From Salvator merianae (taxonomy: Eukaryota; Chordata; Lepidosauria; Squamata; Teiidae): a stretch of 64,000 nucleotides of DNA. The translations under genes and the position numbers were made by a program. Numbering within the stretch: the first letter of the stretch is position 1; each line of letters starts with the position of its first letter. The stretch spans positions 6,266,119 to 6,330,118 of the forward strand of contig QVOM02000021.1 in assembly GCA_003586115.2 (NCBI GenBank), written 5' to 3'. The notes beneath the pieces are model-generated. The model did no database searches. It saw nothing but the letters and a program-made list of their open reading frames with translations, and was not told the origin of the DNA. Shown one piece after another: positions 35,011-46,299 of this stretch.

Positions 35011-35839
35011 GGGGCAGGAGGACAGACAGAGAGAGGAAGGCAGGGCTGGCTATTACCTTTCTCTCTCTTTTCCTCTCTCTTGGACACGCATGCCCCCACA
35101 GGAAGAAGAGTCCTGCTGAGAAGGGGAACAGGGAAGTGTATTATAATCTCCCTTGGTTCTTGCCAAGGATTTAAGGAATGGATTGAATTTAGGGAAATCA
35201 AGATAGCAGGAAAAATGTACCTCAAATAATTTTGTGAGGATTCTATGAACCATATTAGTATTTTCCCACATGAATTAATTACAAGTATAGAGGGAATAGG
35301 AAGAATAGGAGAGTGTTGTCATGTTGACCTGGTATGGAATAAACAACTCTAGGGTTGCCTGGTAAAACTTTGCATATTGAAAAAAAAGTATTGGAAAGTC
35401 AAAGGACCTTCATGTTTACTGGTTCTGGAGTTGTTATTTTATTCAGAGCTTTGTTTATAAAGCAAAACTCTTGCTGTTGAGTTCCCTTTCCCTGTTTTTA
35501 CAAAAGGCACAAAAAGAGTAGCATTGATCAGCCAGGAACACGTCTTCTCTTCTCTTCCTTGGGAACACCCGGGTCTCTCCTCGTATAATCCAGAACATGT
35601 ACACACCAGTTCTGACCAGTGCAAGGAGCACTCAGACTGTACAAAAATTCTATCTACAGAAAATTTGGACTTCTGGCACTATTCAGTCAATCCTCACGAA
35701 GTGGCAATTTTTAATGTGTTCACAGTGGATCAGAGTTGAATTGAGTGCATGGTGACTAACTGGTGTCATCAGCCCCTGAATGATGATCAGTTCTCTCATT
35801 GTTTCATTTTCAATTAAACTCTTGCTCATTTTTACATAT

Positions 35840-35895
35840 TGAATTTAATAATGCTATTGTCTGATTCAGCAAGGCATTTCTTATGTTCTTAGATG
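35840..35895 (+). repeat. CR1/L3-type 3' end remnant
   Basis: The string 'ctgattcagcaaggcatttc' followed by 'ttatgttctta' matches the plus-orientation terminus at 57465-57505. Confidence 0.55.
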
Positions 35896-36401
35896 TAGAA
35901 AGAAATGTCTCTGAGCAGAGAGAAGCATGAAATAGCCATGCATTAAATAAGCTTCCATTCCATATCCAATAAAATTTATTAGGAGTCGGTAACCAATGCA
36001 GAACTCTTTCAACCAATAGACTATAGATTTTCTTAACTGATGGTCAGAGTACCTAACAAATTGACGTTCAAATACAAGAATAAGTTGGTTGTTAAAGAGG
36101 CCCTTCAGTTGAGTTTTACTCTTGGTGACCACATAAGTACATCCAGGAGTTTTCTTGACAACACTATGGAAGGCAGTTTGCCATAAACCATACCTCAGTC
36201 TGATGCACTAGATTCATAAAGTGCTTGCAAAACAAATGGGCTTGTGTTCATAACCATTCAAATTATCCTTGCTTTTTCCTGTTCAGGATCATACTTGTGG
36301 AAGTCCCAACTCCGCACCTAGTCAAGTTTTTAACAGAATTGACTGAACTTAAATTTGGGAAACTATTTACTTTAAGTATACCTCTCTTTTCTCTTATGCA
36401 G

Positions 36402-36492
36402 GAATCTCATGATGATTCATCAGCCCTTTGGTTAGATGAAATACAGAAGGGAATTGATGATGCTAATAGAAATTTGGATGAGGCGTTAAAAT
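36402..36492 (+). CDS. IQGAP2: IQGAP2 exon K
   Basis: The exon is 91 nt, with acceptor ctcttatgcag and donor gtaagt. It encodes ESHDDSSALWLDEIQKGIDD, then ANRNLDEALK and one spare base. The block ALWLDEIQ-x-GI-x-x-AN is highly conserved among IQGAPs and connects repeat 5 to repeat 6. Its splice acceptor closes the 15.3-kb intron with F2RL2. Confidence 0.95.
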
Positions 36493-39400
36493 GTAAGTAC
36501 TTGCTTGAAACATTTCCTTTCGAACCATTAAGTATTATTTTACATCACCTGAAGACACTTACTTTTAATTTCAGCAAGGCTATTGAAACCCCATTTCCCA
36601 TTACTATACTATCTTGTGAAGATAAAACCTTTTCAAGAACATTTTTCCTAGTGTATGAATATGTAATTTGACAACAGAATCAAGATAGGTTTTTAACAGT
36701 GGCCTTTGAGTTGTGTGAATTTGCTTTTAGAAATTCAAAGGGGAACTCAGTTCTTACTCTGGTAGTACAAATCTAATAATTATCACATTGTAAGCTGTTT
36801 CTACTGATGGAATACATCAAGGAGCTTCAGAATACATTGCATCTATTATTGTTGTTTAAATTACACTCAAACCTTCTGGAGATAGTTTGCTCTCCCAAAC
36901 TTTCCTTTCAGCTTCCCTTTTAACCTTCCTTCTCAGTTTTGAGAAATTTCCTCCTTACAACTAACTTCACAATTTTCTGCTTTTACAAATGTTGAATTTT
37001 GTTAAAGCATTGGTATGATAAAAGGTTCACTACCCTTACTGCATAATACTGATTTCCCTATTTATAAACATTTCAAAATCAAATAATGGAAAGTGCAGTC
37101 AAAATGTGATTTGAAACTCGACTTGATAATAAAACCAGTTTTCTACCTACTCAATTAGATTTTTATGAGTAATATTTTTGTTGATCCTGATGACAGATAG
37201 TGACAGATCCAGCTTGCTTAACTTGGATACACCATAACCTTGTAGAAAGGGAAGGTTCTTTTCAAGGAAACTGAGTATGCAACTGAAAAAGGAAGCCTTC
37301 CATTAGAAATTCCTCTTCATTCAACTTCCTGCTTTGAGCACTTCCTTGGCAGCTAAACTCTCTGCTGAGTTTGGAGCTGAATCAATCAGAAAACTCATTG
37401 AATCTGTTGGTTTGAACTTGCACAACCCAGTTCTGGATTCTCTGCCCTTTTTCTTTTCTAAATACACATGTTACCTTGGTGTCAGTTCTAATTCCCAACT
37501 CCTGTGTCAAAGTAATTTTTCATGACATCTACCAAACTTTGACAGATTAAATTCCTGTTTCTGAAAATTCAGCATTATAGAAAAATAACATTGGTTCAGA
37601 AATATGTTCCAGCTGTTCCAGTGTTTTAAGTTTTACATTCATGAAATAGGCCTTCAGCACATCCAGAATCTTACGTAACATAGAAAATCAGCGACCAATA
37701 GGTGGACTGTAATTTCCATACTGAAGTCTTAGATTATGCATCCTTAATTTTTGCTAAGATAGAAACCATTTATTTGACTCCACGTGATTCCCCCTGATTC
37801 CAAGCCTTAGTGCTGAACTAACTGCTCCTTTTCATTTTGAGTCATTTTGGTATGCTACAGCATTCCTTTCTGTTTCTTAATTAATAGGAGGCTGTCACTA
37901 TTGTGGAGATTTTTTTAAACCAGACTTTAGCATAGGATATAGATACATATTGCTTCTGTAGACATGAGAAGTGTACAGTAATCCTAGTTGTGAAGTGTCT
38001 TGATTGTGACTGAAGCTCCACAGAATATCAAGTGCATCATGGAAAAGTGGTCTCAGCTTTTGGGAAGGAGAAGTAAAATGGTTTAGTAGCCTCCCTACTA
38101 TTGATTTTACAATGTGTGGACTTACTTTGCATAGAAAAAGTTATCTCTCATAAAAAAGCGGTATCTCTTAAAACATTAATTGTACTGTAGCGAGATAAAG
38201 TGAAGCAAGGATTCTTTTCCATAATTAAAACTGTCAGTTCTGCCAGTTCAGAATTCTGAACAATAAACAATTTTTCTTGTTTTTTATTATTTCCTTTGGT
38301 GAGTTGTGTCCTTCGTTGATCATCTTCATTATTGTGCATCAAGGTTGAAAATAAATAAAATTTGATCTGGAAGATTATCCAATATTAGGGTTACCATAGG
38401 AAAAAAGAGAACAGGGTTCTTACTCCTTTAATAGTTGCATAGAAGAGGATATTTCAGCAGGAACCTGGTTCCCTTTTTCATATGGTAATTCTACCAATAT
38501 AGCAGAAGTAATCTAAAGACTAGAAGCTGAGTCCAGTTTAGGCTTGCAGTAGGCATAGTGACTTCCATGGGACTTATTAGTTATGACTAACTTAAATACC
38601 CTTGATTTTAGTGCATTTACATAATCTCACACAGCACAAACCTTGGTATCTCTACTACAGTATTATGATGATCTGTTGCACTTTCTTTTAAGAAACTGAG
38701 GCTAGAATCTGGATCCAACCTATAATCTTCAGGTAAATTTTGCTGAATGAGTTAAAGATACTGTTGAAAACAGTATAGACTGTTCCTTCCATGAGAATTG
38801 TGATGGACAGGGCTTCAGTCTGAATTAGGAATTCACATTCTTCATCCCAGTTATACATGGACCAGGTCATCAAGTCTCTGTTTGCAAAGTGGAACAAATT
38901 CTGATCTCCAGATGCTAGTGGCAGATGTGAACACACAAAAGTTGGTGAAGTGCATGGCTTTTTGAAAAAATCCACATTGCATTTTTAATACTTAATTTTC
39001 TTGGCTAGAAAAGTCCAATTTGTTCACCTGGTGACATAGACCACAGTGATCCTTCAGGCAGTTCCAGACTTGTGATTGAAGGCAATAATTCTAAAGTGTA
39101 TAGTGTAAACTGTGAAATCCTTAGCCAGTCTCCCAGTTGGCACATGAAGTCCAATTTATAGCCCGCCAAACAGGGAATCTGATGATCTCAACCTGCCAAG
39201 CAGCTACTTAGAAACAAAGCTCTGGCACAGGCTGATTGGGTGGAATTCCCGAGTAAAGCAGGTAGCACAAGCTGACTGGATATTGTAGGTAAGTAAACAC
39301 TATAAATACGGCATCTGTACAGGTCACCTTGTACAAAGCAAGGGGGCAAGGGTACCTGGGTTGCCAACTCCTTGGTCCATTGATTGGTGACAACAGAACA

Positions 39401-39839
39401 CCAAAGTGTGGGAAGCCTGATTTAAGACACCTTTTTCAAAATGCTTTAGAACTGTCCAAATATATTTCTGCTGAGATACTCCTTTTGGATTGGTGCGTAT
39501 CACTTTTGAGTCACATTAGATTCCCCTTTATCCTTCACTTGCCCACCAATCCAAATGTGTAGAGGTTTGCATCCTCCATTTCTTTCTTCTTCTTTTTTTT
39601 TATGCTGCCCAGTGCACTTACAGCAGTGAATCATTCCTTTGCTCTTCTTTCCTTGATATGGGCTTTGGACGGCCACTCATCTTGCCATGCAACCAGAAAA
39701 CAGTTCCTGCTTGGCTGAAGTAGAAGGAGGGTGCTTTTTTGAAAGAGGACAAAGAGAAGCACACGGTATCAACTTCTCTTCTATCAAAAAAGAACACAAA
39801 AAAGAAGCACACGGCGTGAGCACACGGCGTGAGCACATA
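36493..39839 (+). other. IQGAP2 intron K, part before CR1
   Basis: This stretch of 3.3 kb shows no recognised exon. A 13-bp direct duplication (39807-39832) lies near its end, shortly before the CR1. The remainder is AT-rich and unassigned. Confidence 0.55.
39807..39832. repeat. Two tandem copies of gcacacggcgtga
   Basis: The 13-bp unit occurs twice exactly, and a related 'agaagcacacgg' lies about 50 bp upstream (39756-39767). It is close to the 5' side of the CR1 element and may belong to its 5' region or to the target sequence. Confidence 0.85.
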
Positions 39840-39888
39840 GTCTGAGGGGAGCGGAGTTTCCTGCTTTTGGTGACTCAGAGGAGCGGCC

Positions 39889-39908
39889 CGCGCGCCTAAC
39901 GGCGCGCG
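39889..39908. repeat. GC-only 8-bp stem with taac loop
   Basis: The stem cgcgcgcc (39889-39896) and ggcgcgcg (39901-39908) pair perfectly about a 4-nt loop. It is CpG-dense, unlike the AT-rich surroundings, and lies in the presumed CR1 5' untranslated region. Confidence 0.85.
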
Positions 39909-40061
39909 CTGTGTAAACACATAGCAGCGTATCATAAATAGCATACTCCTAGTGTATACTGCAAGGAAGTTGAAGGTCACTGCAACCTGAAAGATTGCTG
40001 GAGGTTGGCTGCTCAACTATCAGTGAACCAGAAAGAAAAACATCAAACGACTCTGCACGAT

Positions 40062-41030
40062 ATGGAAGAGAAGAAGAGCTATTTTGTTAGCTGCAATGTA
40101 TGCTTCATGTTTACATCCCTTCTGGAAGAGGAACTAAACTTCACCTGCCACAAATGCAAGCTTGTGTCTCTCCTGGAAGAAAGAGTGAAAAGTCTTGAGG
40201 AGAAAGTGGCCACACTGAAGCTGATGAGGGAAGATGAGAACTTCCTCGATAGAGCTGAGGAAACTCTTCGGAATGATGCAATAGAAGAAAATCTTCCTGT
40301 ACCTGCAGAAGCGGATGGATAGAAGCACGTGACCCAAAGAAGCAGGAAAATTAGGCGATATTCAGCACCCTTACAACTTAAGAACCAGTTCCAGCCCCTC
40401 AGTCAGGAGAACAACGAAGACATTCCTCAAGATATCACTACACTATCCACAAAGAGCACTCTACTATGCAGCCAGAAACCTCTTGAACGGAGAGATAGAA
40501 GTGATACTGTGAAGAAGAACAGGAGAGTGGTGGTTGTGGGAGATTCCCTTTTGAGAGGAACGGAGGCAGCTGTCTGCAGACCTGACAAAAACTCACAAGA
40601 GGTGTGCTGTCTCCCAGGTGCACGAATCAAAGATGTGACTGATAGCTTATCGAGGCTCTTCACTCCTACGGACTACTACCCATTCCTGCTAATACACGTA
40701 GGCACAAATGACACTGCAAGAAAGGACTTTGCAACCATCTGCAGTGACTTCGAAGACCTTGGCAAGAAAGTGAAGGAACTGGGAGCACAAGTAGTTTTCT
40801 CATCTATCCTTCCTGTGGATGGTCATGGAAAAAGAAGATGGGACAGGATTCTTGAGGTGAACAATTGGCTACGTCAATGGTGCTATCGGCAAGGATTTGG
40901 ATTTCTGAACCATGGAGAAAACTACCTATATGATGGACTCCTTGCGAGAGATGGGCTGCACCTTACAAAGACAGGGAAGAATGTATTTGGCAAGCGCCTT
41001 GCTTCACTCATCAGGAGAGCTTTAAACTAA
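40062..41030 (+). pseudogene. CR1 ORF1 with one in-frame stop
   Basis: The frame from ATG 40062 to TAA 41028-41030 is one reading frame interrupted only by TAG at 40320-40322. The first part has two Cys-x-x-Cys pairs (CNVC and CHKC), suggesting a zinc-binding knuckle, then a charged Leu/Glu-rich coiled coil (KLVSLLEERVKSLEEKVATL). The second part is an SGNH-type esterase domain, as in many CR1 ORF1 proteins: GDSLLRG holds the nucleophile Ser (codon at 40545), HVGTND the block III Asn, and RDGLHL the Asp and His (40950 and 40959). All three catalytic positions are present. ORF1 proteins bind element RNA; the esterase's role is unknown. The stop would cut the protein before the esterase unless it is read through. 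Confidence 0.85.
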
Positions 41031-41215
41031 AACAAAAGGGGAAGGGAAATAAAAAGTCAAAGAAAAATACTCAGTCAATCAATACAGGCAATATTCTTGC
41101 TACCAGAAGTAGAAGTAAAGAACAAAAGCAAAAGGTTTGTAAGGAGAGTGGAGGAGTCAAGCTTGTAAGAGGTATCAGTCACAAACTAAAATGCTTCTAC
41201 ACCAATGCACAGAGT

Positions 41216-43948
41216 ATGAGAAATAAAAAAGGAGAACTGGAGATCCTAACACAGGAAGATAAATATGATGTCATAGGCATTACGGAAACCTGGTGGGATA
41301 ACGCACATGAATGGAACACGGATATCGAAGGCTACAACTTATTTTTGCGAAACAGACTTAACAAAAGAGGAGGGGGTATTGCACTGTATGTTAAAAAAGC
41401 ATTTGTCTCCTCAGAGATTCAGGTTTCAGAGAATGGAAGCCCGGTAGAATCTGTCTGGGTAAGAATTCAAGGAGAGAACAACAGAAAGGACACCATTGTA
41501 GGAGTTTATTACAGGCCCCCTGGACAAACAGAAGATATGGATGCTCTCTTTCTAGATCAGATGGCTAAACTCTCAAGAAAGCATGACATAGTGCTTATGG
41601 GAGATTTTAACTATCCAGACATTTGTTGGGAATCCCTCTCAGGCAAAAGTCACAAGTCTAATAAGTTCTTATCCTCTCTTGCTGACAACTTCATCTACCA
41701 AAAGGTGGAGGAGAAAACAAGAGGACTGGCTATCCTCGATCTAATTCTTACCAACAGAGAGGAAATGGTTGAGGAAATCAGAGTTTCTGGGACCTTAGGA
41801 GGCAGTGACCATGCTATCCTTAAATTCTGGATAATAAGGGAAGGAAAGCCTGAGAGGACTCAGACTTCAAAGTTGGACTTCAGACGGGCAGATTTTGATG
41901 GACTCAGAAGGAGGGTAGGAAGGATAAAATGGTTGAATGTACTAAAGGATAGAAATGTCCAAGAAGGATGGGATACTTTGCGAAATGCAATACTAGAAGC
42001 ACAGTCTTTAACAATTCCTCAAAGAAAGAAGAACGGGAAGCATCTAAAGAGACCAGGGTGGATAAACCCAAAACTTAAAAACTTGCTAAAGAGGAAAAAA
42101 GAAATGTTCAAGAAATGGAAGGAGGGGTATATATCTAAAGAAGAATATAATGTAGTCTGCACAAACTGCAGGGCAAGTATCAGAAAAGCTAAAGCTAGAA
42201 ATGAATTGAGGCTTGCAAGAGAGACTAAAAACAATAAAAAAGGGTTTGGGGGATATGTCAAAAGCAAAAGAAAAGTTAAAGAGGCTATAGGATGTTTACA
42301 GAGTGAAAATGGTGAATTGACAAAAAATGATATTGAGAAGGCTGAGCTTCTGAACTCCTATTTTGTATCTGTTTTCTCTAAGAAAGATAGCGTAACAGCG
42401 ACTGACCTTCGTTGTGCTAGTGAAGGAATAAGAGAATCAAAGCACATAATCGAAACAGAGAGGGTAAGGGAATACTTAGCTAATTTAAATGAATTTAAGT
42501 CTCCAGGTCCAGATGGATTACATCCTAGGGTACTGAAGGAATTAGCAGGGGTTATTGCTGAACCACTTGCTGTAATCTTTGAAAATTCATGGAGAACAGG
42601 AGAAGTCCCAGATGATTGGAGAAGGGCAAACGTTGTGCCTATATTCAAAAAAGGGAAGAAGGCGGACCCAGGGAACTACAGGCCTGTTAGCCTGACTTCA
42701 ATACCAGGAAAGATTTTTGAACAAAGTATTAAACAACATGTATGCCAGCATCTGGACAGGAATTCAGTAATTAACCGTAGTCAACATGGGTTTGTAACAA
42801 ACAAGTCATGTCAGACTAATCTAATTTCATTCTATGACAAAATCACTGAATGGGTTGACCAGGGAAATGCCGTAGACATAGTATATCTTGACTTCAGCAA
42901 AGCATTTGACAAAGTATCTCATACCATCCTCATTGAAAAAATGATCAAATATGGGATTGACAAGGTAACTGTTAGGTGGGTTCATAACTGGCTTAGTGAT
43001 CGTACTCAAAGAGTGGTTATAAATGGCTGCACATCCAATTGGAAGAAAGTCTCAAGCGGTGTACCCCAAGGCTCTGTGCTGGGCCCAGTTATGTTTAACA
43101 TTTTTATAAATGATCTGGATGACGGAGTTGAGGGGAAGCTGATCAAATTTGCTGATGACACAAAGCTAGCGGGGGTTGCTAACACTAGAGAAGAGAGAGA
43201 GAGGATTCAAAAAGATTTAGAAAAACTTGAACAATGGGCTGCAACTAATAGAATGGTATTTAACAAGGAAAAATGCAAGGTACTACATCTGGGCAAGAAA
43301 AATGAAAAAAACACATATAGAATGGGAGGAATCCGGCTGAGCAGCAGCACATGTGAAAAGGACCTGGGTGTCCTAGTAGATCATAGATTGAACATGAGTC
43401 AACAGTGCGAAGCAGCTGCAAAAAAGGCAAACACAATCCTGGGGTGTATTAAGAGAAGCATAGAGTCCAGATCGCGTGAAGTTATTATCCCTCTCTACTC
43501 TGCCTTGGTCAGACCTCATCTGGAGTACTGTGTCCAGTTCTGGGCACCCCAGTTTAAAAAAGACACTTACAAACTGGAGCAGGTTCAAAGGAGAGCTACC
43601 AAGATGGTGAATGGTCTACAAACCATGTCCTATGAGGAACGGTTAAAGGAACTAGGAATGTTTAGCCTACAAAAAAGAAGACTGAGAGGGGACATGATAG
43701 CTGTCTACAAATACCTAAAGGGCTGTCACAGTGCAGAAGGATCAGACCTGTTCTCACTTGCACAAGGAAGGACTAGAAGCAACGGGATGAAACTGCAGGG
43801 GAAAAGATTCAGATTAGATGTTAGAAAAAATTTTATGACAGTAAGGACGATCAACCAGTGGAATAGGTTGCCGCAGGAGGTGGTGAGTTCCCCTTCGATG
43901 GAGGTCTTCAAGCGGAGACTGGATGGCCATTTATCGGGGATGGTTTAG
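41216..43948 (+). CDS. CR1 ORF2: endonuclease and reverse transcriptase
   Basis: This is an open frame of 910 codons from ATG to TAG. The N-terminal part is an apurinic/apyrimidinic-type endonuclease (GITETWW with Glu24; GDFNYPD with Asp130; GGSDHAI with Asp198 and His199). The middle is the reverse transcriptase (YLDFSKAFD with Asp559; FADDTKL at 645-651, a FADD version of the usual YADD box; GVPQGSVLGP). The C-terminal part has the CR1-typical FWAPQFKKD and NQWNRLPQEV blocks. All expected catalytic residues are seen. The same frame is open upstream to 40934, and the first endonuclease block (CFYTNAQSM, with its conserved Asn) lies before this ATG, so the true start is not resolved. The product would nick target DNA and copy the element's RNA. 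Confidence 0.93.
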   Translation: MRNKKGELEILTQEDKYDVIGITETWWDNAHEWNTDIEGYNLFLRNRLNKRGGGIALYVKKAFVSSEIQVSENGSPVESVWVRIQGENNRKDTIVGVYYRPPGQTEDMDALFLDQMAKLSRKHDIVLMGDFNYPDICWESLSGKSHKSNKFLSSLADNFIYQKVEEKTRGLAILDLILTNREEMVEEIRVSGTLGGSDHAILKFWIIREGKPERTQTSKLDFRRADFDGLRRRVGRIKWLNVLKDRNVQEGWDTLRNAILEAQSLTIPQRKKNGKHLKRPGWINPKLKNLLKRKKEMFKKWKEGYISKEEYNVVCTNCRASIRKAKARNELRLARETKNNKKGFGGYVKSKRKVKEAIGCLQSENGELTKNDIEKAELLNSYFVSVFSKKDSVTATDLRCASEGIRESKHIIETERVREYLANLNEFKSPGPDGLHPRVLKELAGVIAEPLAVIFENSWRTGEVPDDWRRANVVPIFKKGKKADPGNYRPVSLTSIPGKIFEQSIKQHVCQHLDRNSVINRSQHGFVTNKSCQTNLISFYDKITEWVDQGNAVDIVYLDFSKAFDKVSHTILIEKMIKYGIDKVTVRWVHNWLSDRTQRVVINGCTSNWKKVSSGVPQGSVLGPVMFNIFINDLDDGVEGKLIKFADDTKLAGVANTREERERIQKDLEKLEQWAATNRMVFNKEKCKVLHLGKKNEKNTYRMGGIRLSSSTCEKDLGVLVDHRLNMSQQCEAAAKKANTILGCIKRSIESRSREVIIPLYSALVRPHLEYCVQFWAPQFKKDTYKLEQVQRRATKMVNGLQTMSYEERLKELGMFSLQKRRLRGDMIAVYKYLKGCHSAEGSDLFSLAQGRTRSNGMKLQGKRFRLDVRKNFMTVRTINQWNRLPQEVVSSPSMEVFKRRLDGHLSGMV

Positions 43949-44663
43949 GTAATCCTGCATTGAGCAGGGGGTTGGACTTGATGATCCAGGAGGTCCCTTC
44001 CAACTCTATGTTTCTATGTTTCTAAAATAAGATGGGTGTTTGTCATGGTCACAGTTGTCAAAAATCATCTTCCCAACGAAAAGGACTTCCTGGCTTAGCT
44101 ATGTGAGGAATCGGGATGCTTTTTTTTTCAAGGAGGGGGAAGGAAAGGTGCAAGAAAGTGGTATACACTGTGTCCTCCTCCTTGTAATCTGTTGATTATG
44201 TGTTTTGCCTCCTCTTTCTTCACTACGCAAAGGGTTTGCTTGTTTTCTCCTGCTGGGTTACATTAGCCCTTCGAGGACTTACGAACATCTCCTTGCCAGT
44301 GAACACATCTCTGTTTTCTGCTCTAAATGTGCTTTTCAACCCCAAAAGGTGTCAAAATGCAATCCCCCATTCTCTCCCTCCCAAATGTGAACACTGGGAG
44401 CCCTTCTACACTTCGGCTGGCAAGGGGAGGCAGATCTGAAGCTTTTATCCTTTAAGGATCTGTTTACGTGTTTGCAAAATCTGTGTCTACAGAATGATTT
44501 ATTTTCTTTTTTAATACAATATTTCCAAAAGTTATGCAAGAGAACAGTGATGTGGGGGGCGGGGGTGGGGGGAGGCAGTGGCATCTCTGACCCGGTAGTG
44601 AGAAAGTGAGGACAGGATCAAGTTCTTAATCAATTCAAGATACCAACAAAACAACTCTGCATG

Positions 44664-44842
44664 AAAGCCAGCTGGGTGACCTTGGGCTCATCACAGCTCT
44701 GTTCCAAGTTCTCACAGCCCCACATACCTCACAGGGTGTCTGTTTTGTGGAGGAGAACAGAAGGTTTGTCAGCCGCTTTGAGTCCCTTCGGGTGAGAAAA
44801 GCGGAATACAAAAACCATCTCTTCTTCTTCTGCTTCTTCTTA
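44664..44842 (+). mobile_element. MIR/CORE-like SINE with TTC tail
   Basis: The body reads 'gctgggtgaccttgggctca', then 'acctcacagggtgtctgttt', then 'agccgctttgagtcccttcg', and ends in a TTC-rich tail (44819-44841). This arrangement is a familiar SINE of reptile genomes with a LINE-like 3' end. It has no open frame. Confidence 0.8.
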
Positions 44843-46299
44843 ATAGAGGGAAATTTTCCCTGAACCTTGTCCGGCTAAAGCTGATATGAGGTGCACCATG
44901 GACACCTAAGCTGTGTTCAGAGATAACGAAAGGGGTGACTCGGATGCACCTCATAGAGACAGTGTGTGGCACTCGTGTTCCCAAGTCTTCTCTAATCCAC
45001 CTTTTCTAGCAAAGAATGTGCATGAGAAAGGGGAGGGGCAGACTGGTGCGTGAACAATCCCACCTCGAAGCCGTCTCTGAGCCACCTCAGAGGTGCTTTT
45101 CTTTGTTGTGTCTGATCACAGCCCTAGTCTAACAATAGAGCTCTAGGCAGAGCAATCCAAAGGGGGTTCAGGGAAGACATGTCAGGGCGCCCATGATTTC
45201 ACAGGGCCCATAGTGAAGGGATTATTGATACAGCATTTTTCAAGCTCGTCTCCCAAGGGGACATTGGCCAAGGAATAAAATTTGTCTTATGGGTGGCTCT
45301 GATTCTAGGTATAGACAGAGTCTGACTGATGAGCATTTGATCTTCCTACCATCACTGCAGTTACAAGAATACCTACTGCTTTTTCTAAAGGCCCATTCTG
45401 TGTGGCTCCATGTTGATGGGGCAGTAGAAGACTGACGGATGGAGAAAAGTAACCAACAACAAAACTCTTTTGCTATACTGTTGAACTTTACAGAAGAAAG
45501 GGGTTTGCTTACCACTCCCTTCTATATCAGGGGAAAAGGAGTAATTAGGCAATTTCCTATCTGCATCCTGAAGTGGTGTGTACTAAGTGCATGCAGACTC
45601 TAAGCGTAGATGGACCATGCATCTGGTTTCTGTTTTCATGACAGAATCCAGATTTATGGATTTCCTTTGGGAATTGTTTTGCATTCCTGATACATTAGAA
45701 ACGTTTTGCCTGAAGATATGAAGGGCAAACAAATATAGGAGAAAATCTGAGCAAAAAGGAATTGTGAAATTGTTTAAAGCTTGTGCTATTAAATGGTCAT
45801 GCACTACTTCCCATGCTCAAAATAGCTAGCAACTTAATGTGAAATGTATAAAAGCCACCCTGTACCTTGTAAATAAGGAAATGATTTTTCCCCCCAAACA
45901 GTTTATAAAATGTGATACGCCAATCCTATTTAGCCAGAGGAGACAATAAGGTTTCAAAAACTGCACAGATGCTGTGGCAAGCCATGTCTTTCTAAGTTAA
46001 TTTCATCAGTTTGTTTCTAATATTGATGTATTTGAAAGAATACTTTTGTCAATGATATTGAAAGCTACTGCCAGGTAGAGGTGAATAAGCAGGCTTGCAT
46101 GCTCCCCTCCTTCTCCCAGACCTGAGCTTCAATGGAAGCAGATGCAGAAAATCCTCCTCCTTCAAGAGTGCACGGCCCTGATTGCCTGCCATTTGCTCTG
46201 ATACCTTCCCAAGAAGGGGTTGTTGGCAGCAGAACAATAGTTGTTAAAATCCTGGGAATCTTTGGGAAGAGTTGTTTTGGAGTGGGTAGATTTTGGATT

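Larger units (their letters stand above)
27540..36401 (+). other. Large IQGAP2 intron, part after F2RL2 exon 1
   Basis: This 8.9-kb stretch is upstream of F2RL2 on its strand and intronic for IQGAP2. It holds the family A element (28428-28920), CR1/L3 and L2-type fragments (29850-30545), a SINE (30646-30850), BovB (31380-31876), a CR1 tail (32470-32530), a solo LTR (33232-33765) and simple repeats (34903-35010). The segments 29040-29840 and 33770-34900 show nothing I can name. Confidence 0.6.
39840..44024 (+). mobile_element. Near-full-length CR1 LINE retrotransposon
   Basis: The element contains a GC-rich 5' region, ORF1, a 185-bp inter-ORF segment, a long ORF2 and the CR1-type 3' end 'ggtcccttccaactctatg' with two TATGTTTC-like octamer repeats. 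About 4.2 kb are present, near full length for CR1; the 5' boundary is a guess. It lies in the same direction as IQGAP2, inside intron K. ORF2 is open throughout and ORF1 is broken by a single stop, so the insertion is young compared with the other repeats here. Confidence 0.9.

Noticed and set aside
34746..35229. Overlapping open frames of up to 142 codons
   Set aside because: They lie over TC, CCCT, CA and GGAT simple repeats and have low-complexity Ser/Leu/Pro products; no splice or start context supports a gene.
39618..40016. Minus-strand open frame of 132 codons at the CR1 5' side
   Set aside because: It is a phenylalanine-rich product of an A/T-rich stretch plus CR1 leader; no domain or splice support.
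42019..42648. Minus-strand open frames inside CR1 ORF2
   Set aside because: They are antisense shadows of the reverse-transcriptase frame.
44886..44955. Short inverted repeat atgaggtgca / tgcacctcat
   Set aside because: Ten-base arms about 50 bp apart with no sign of transposon ends; too weak to list.
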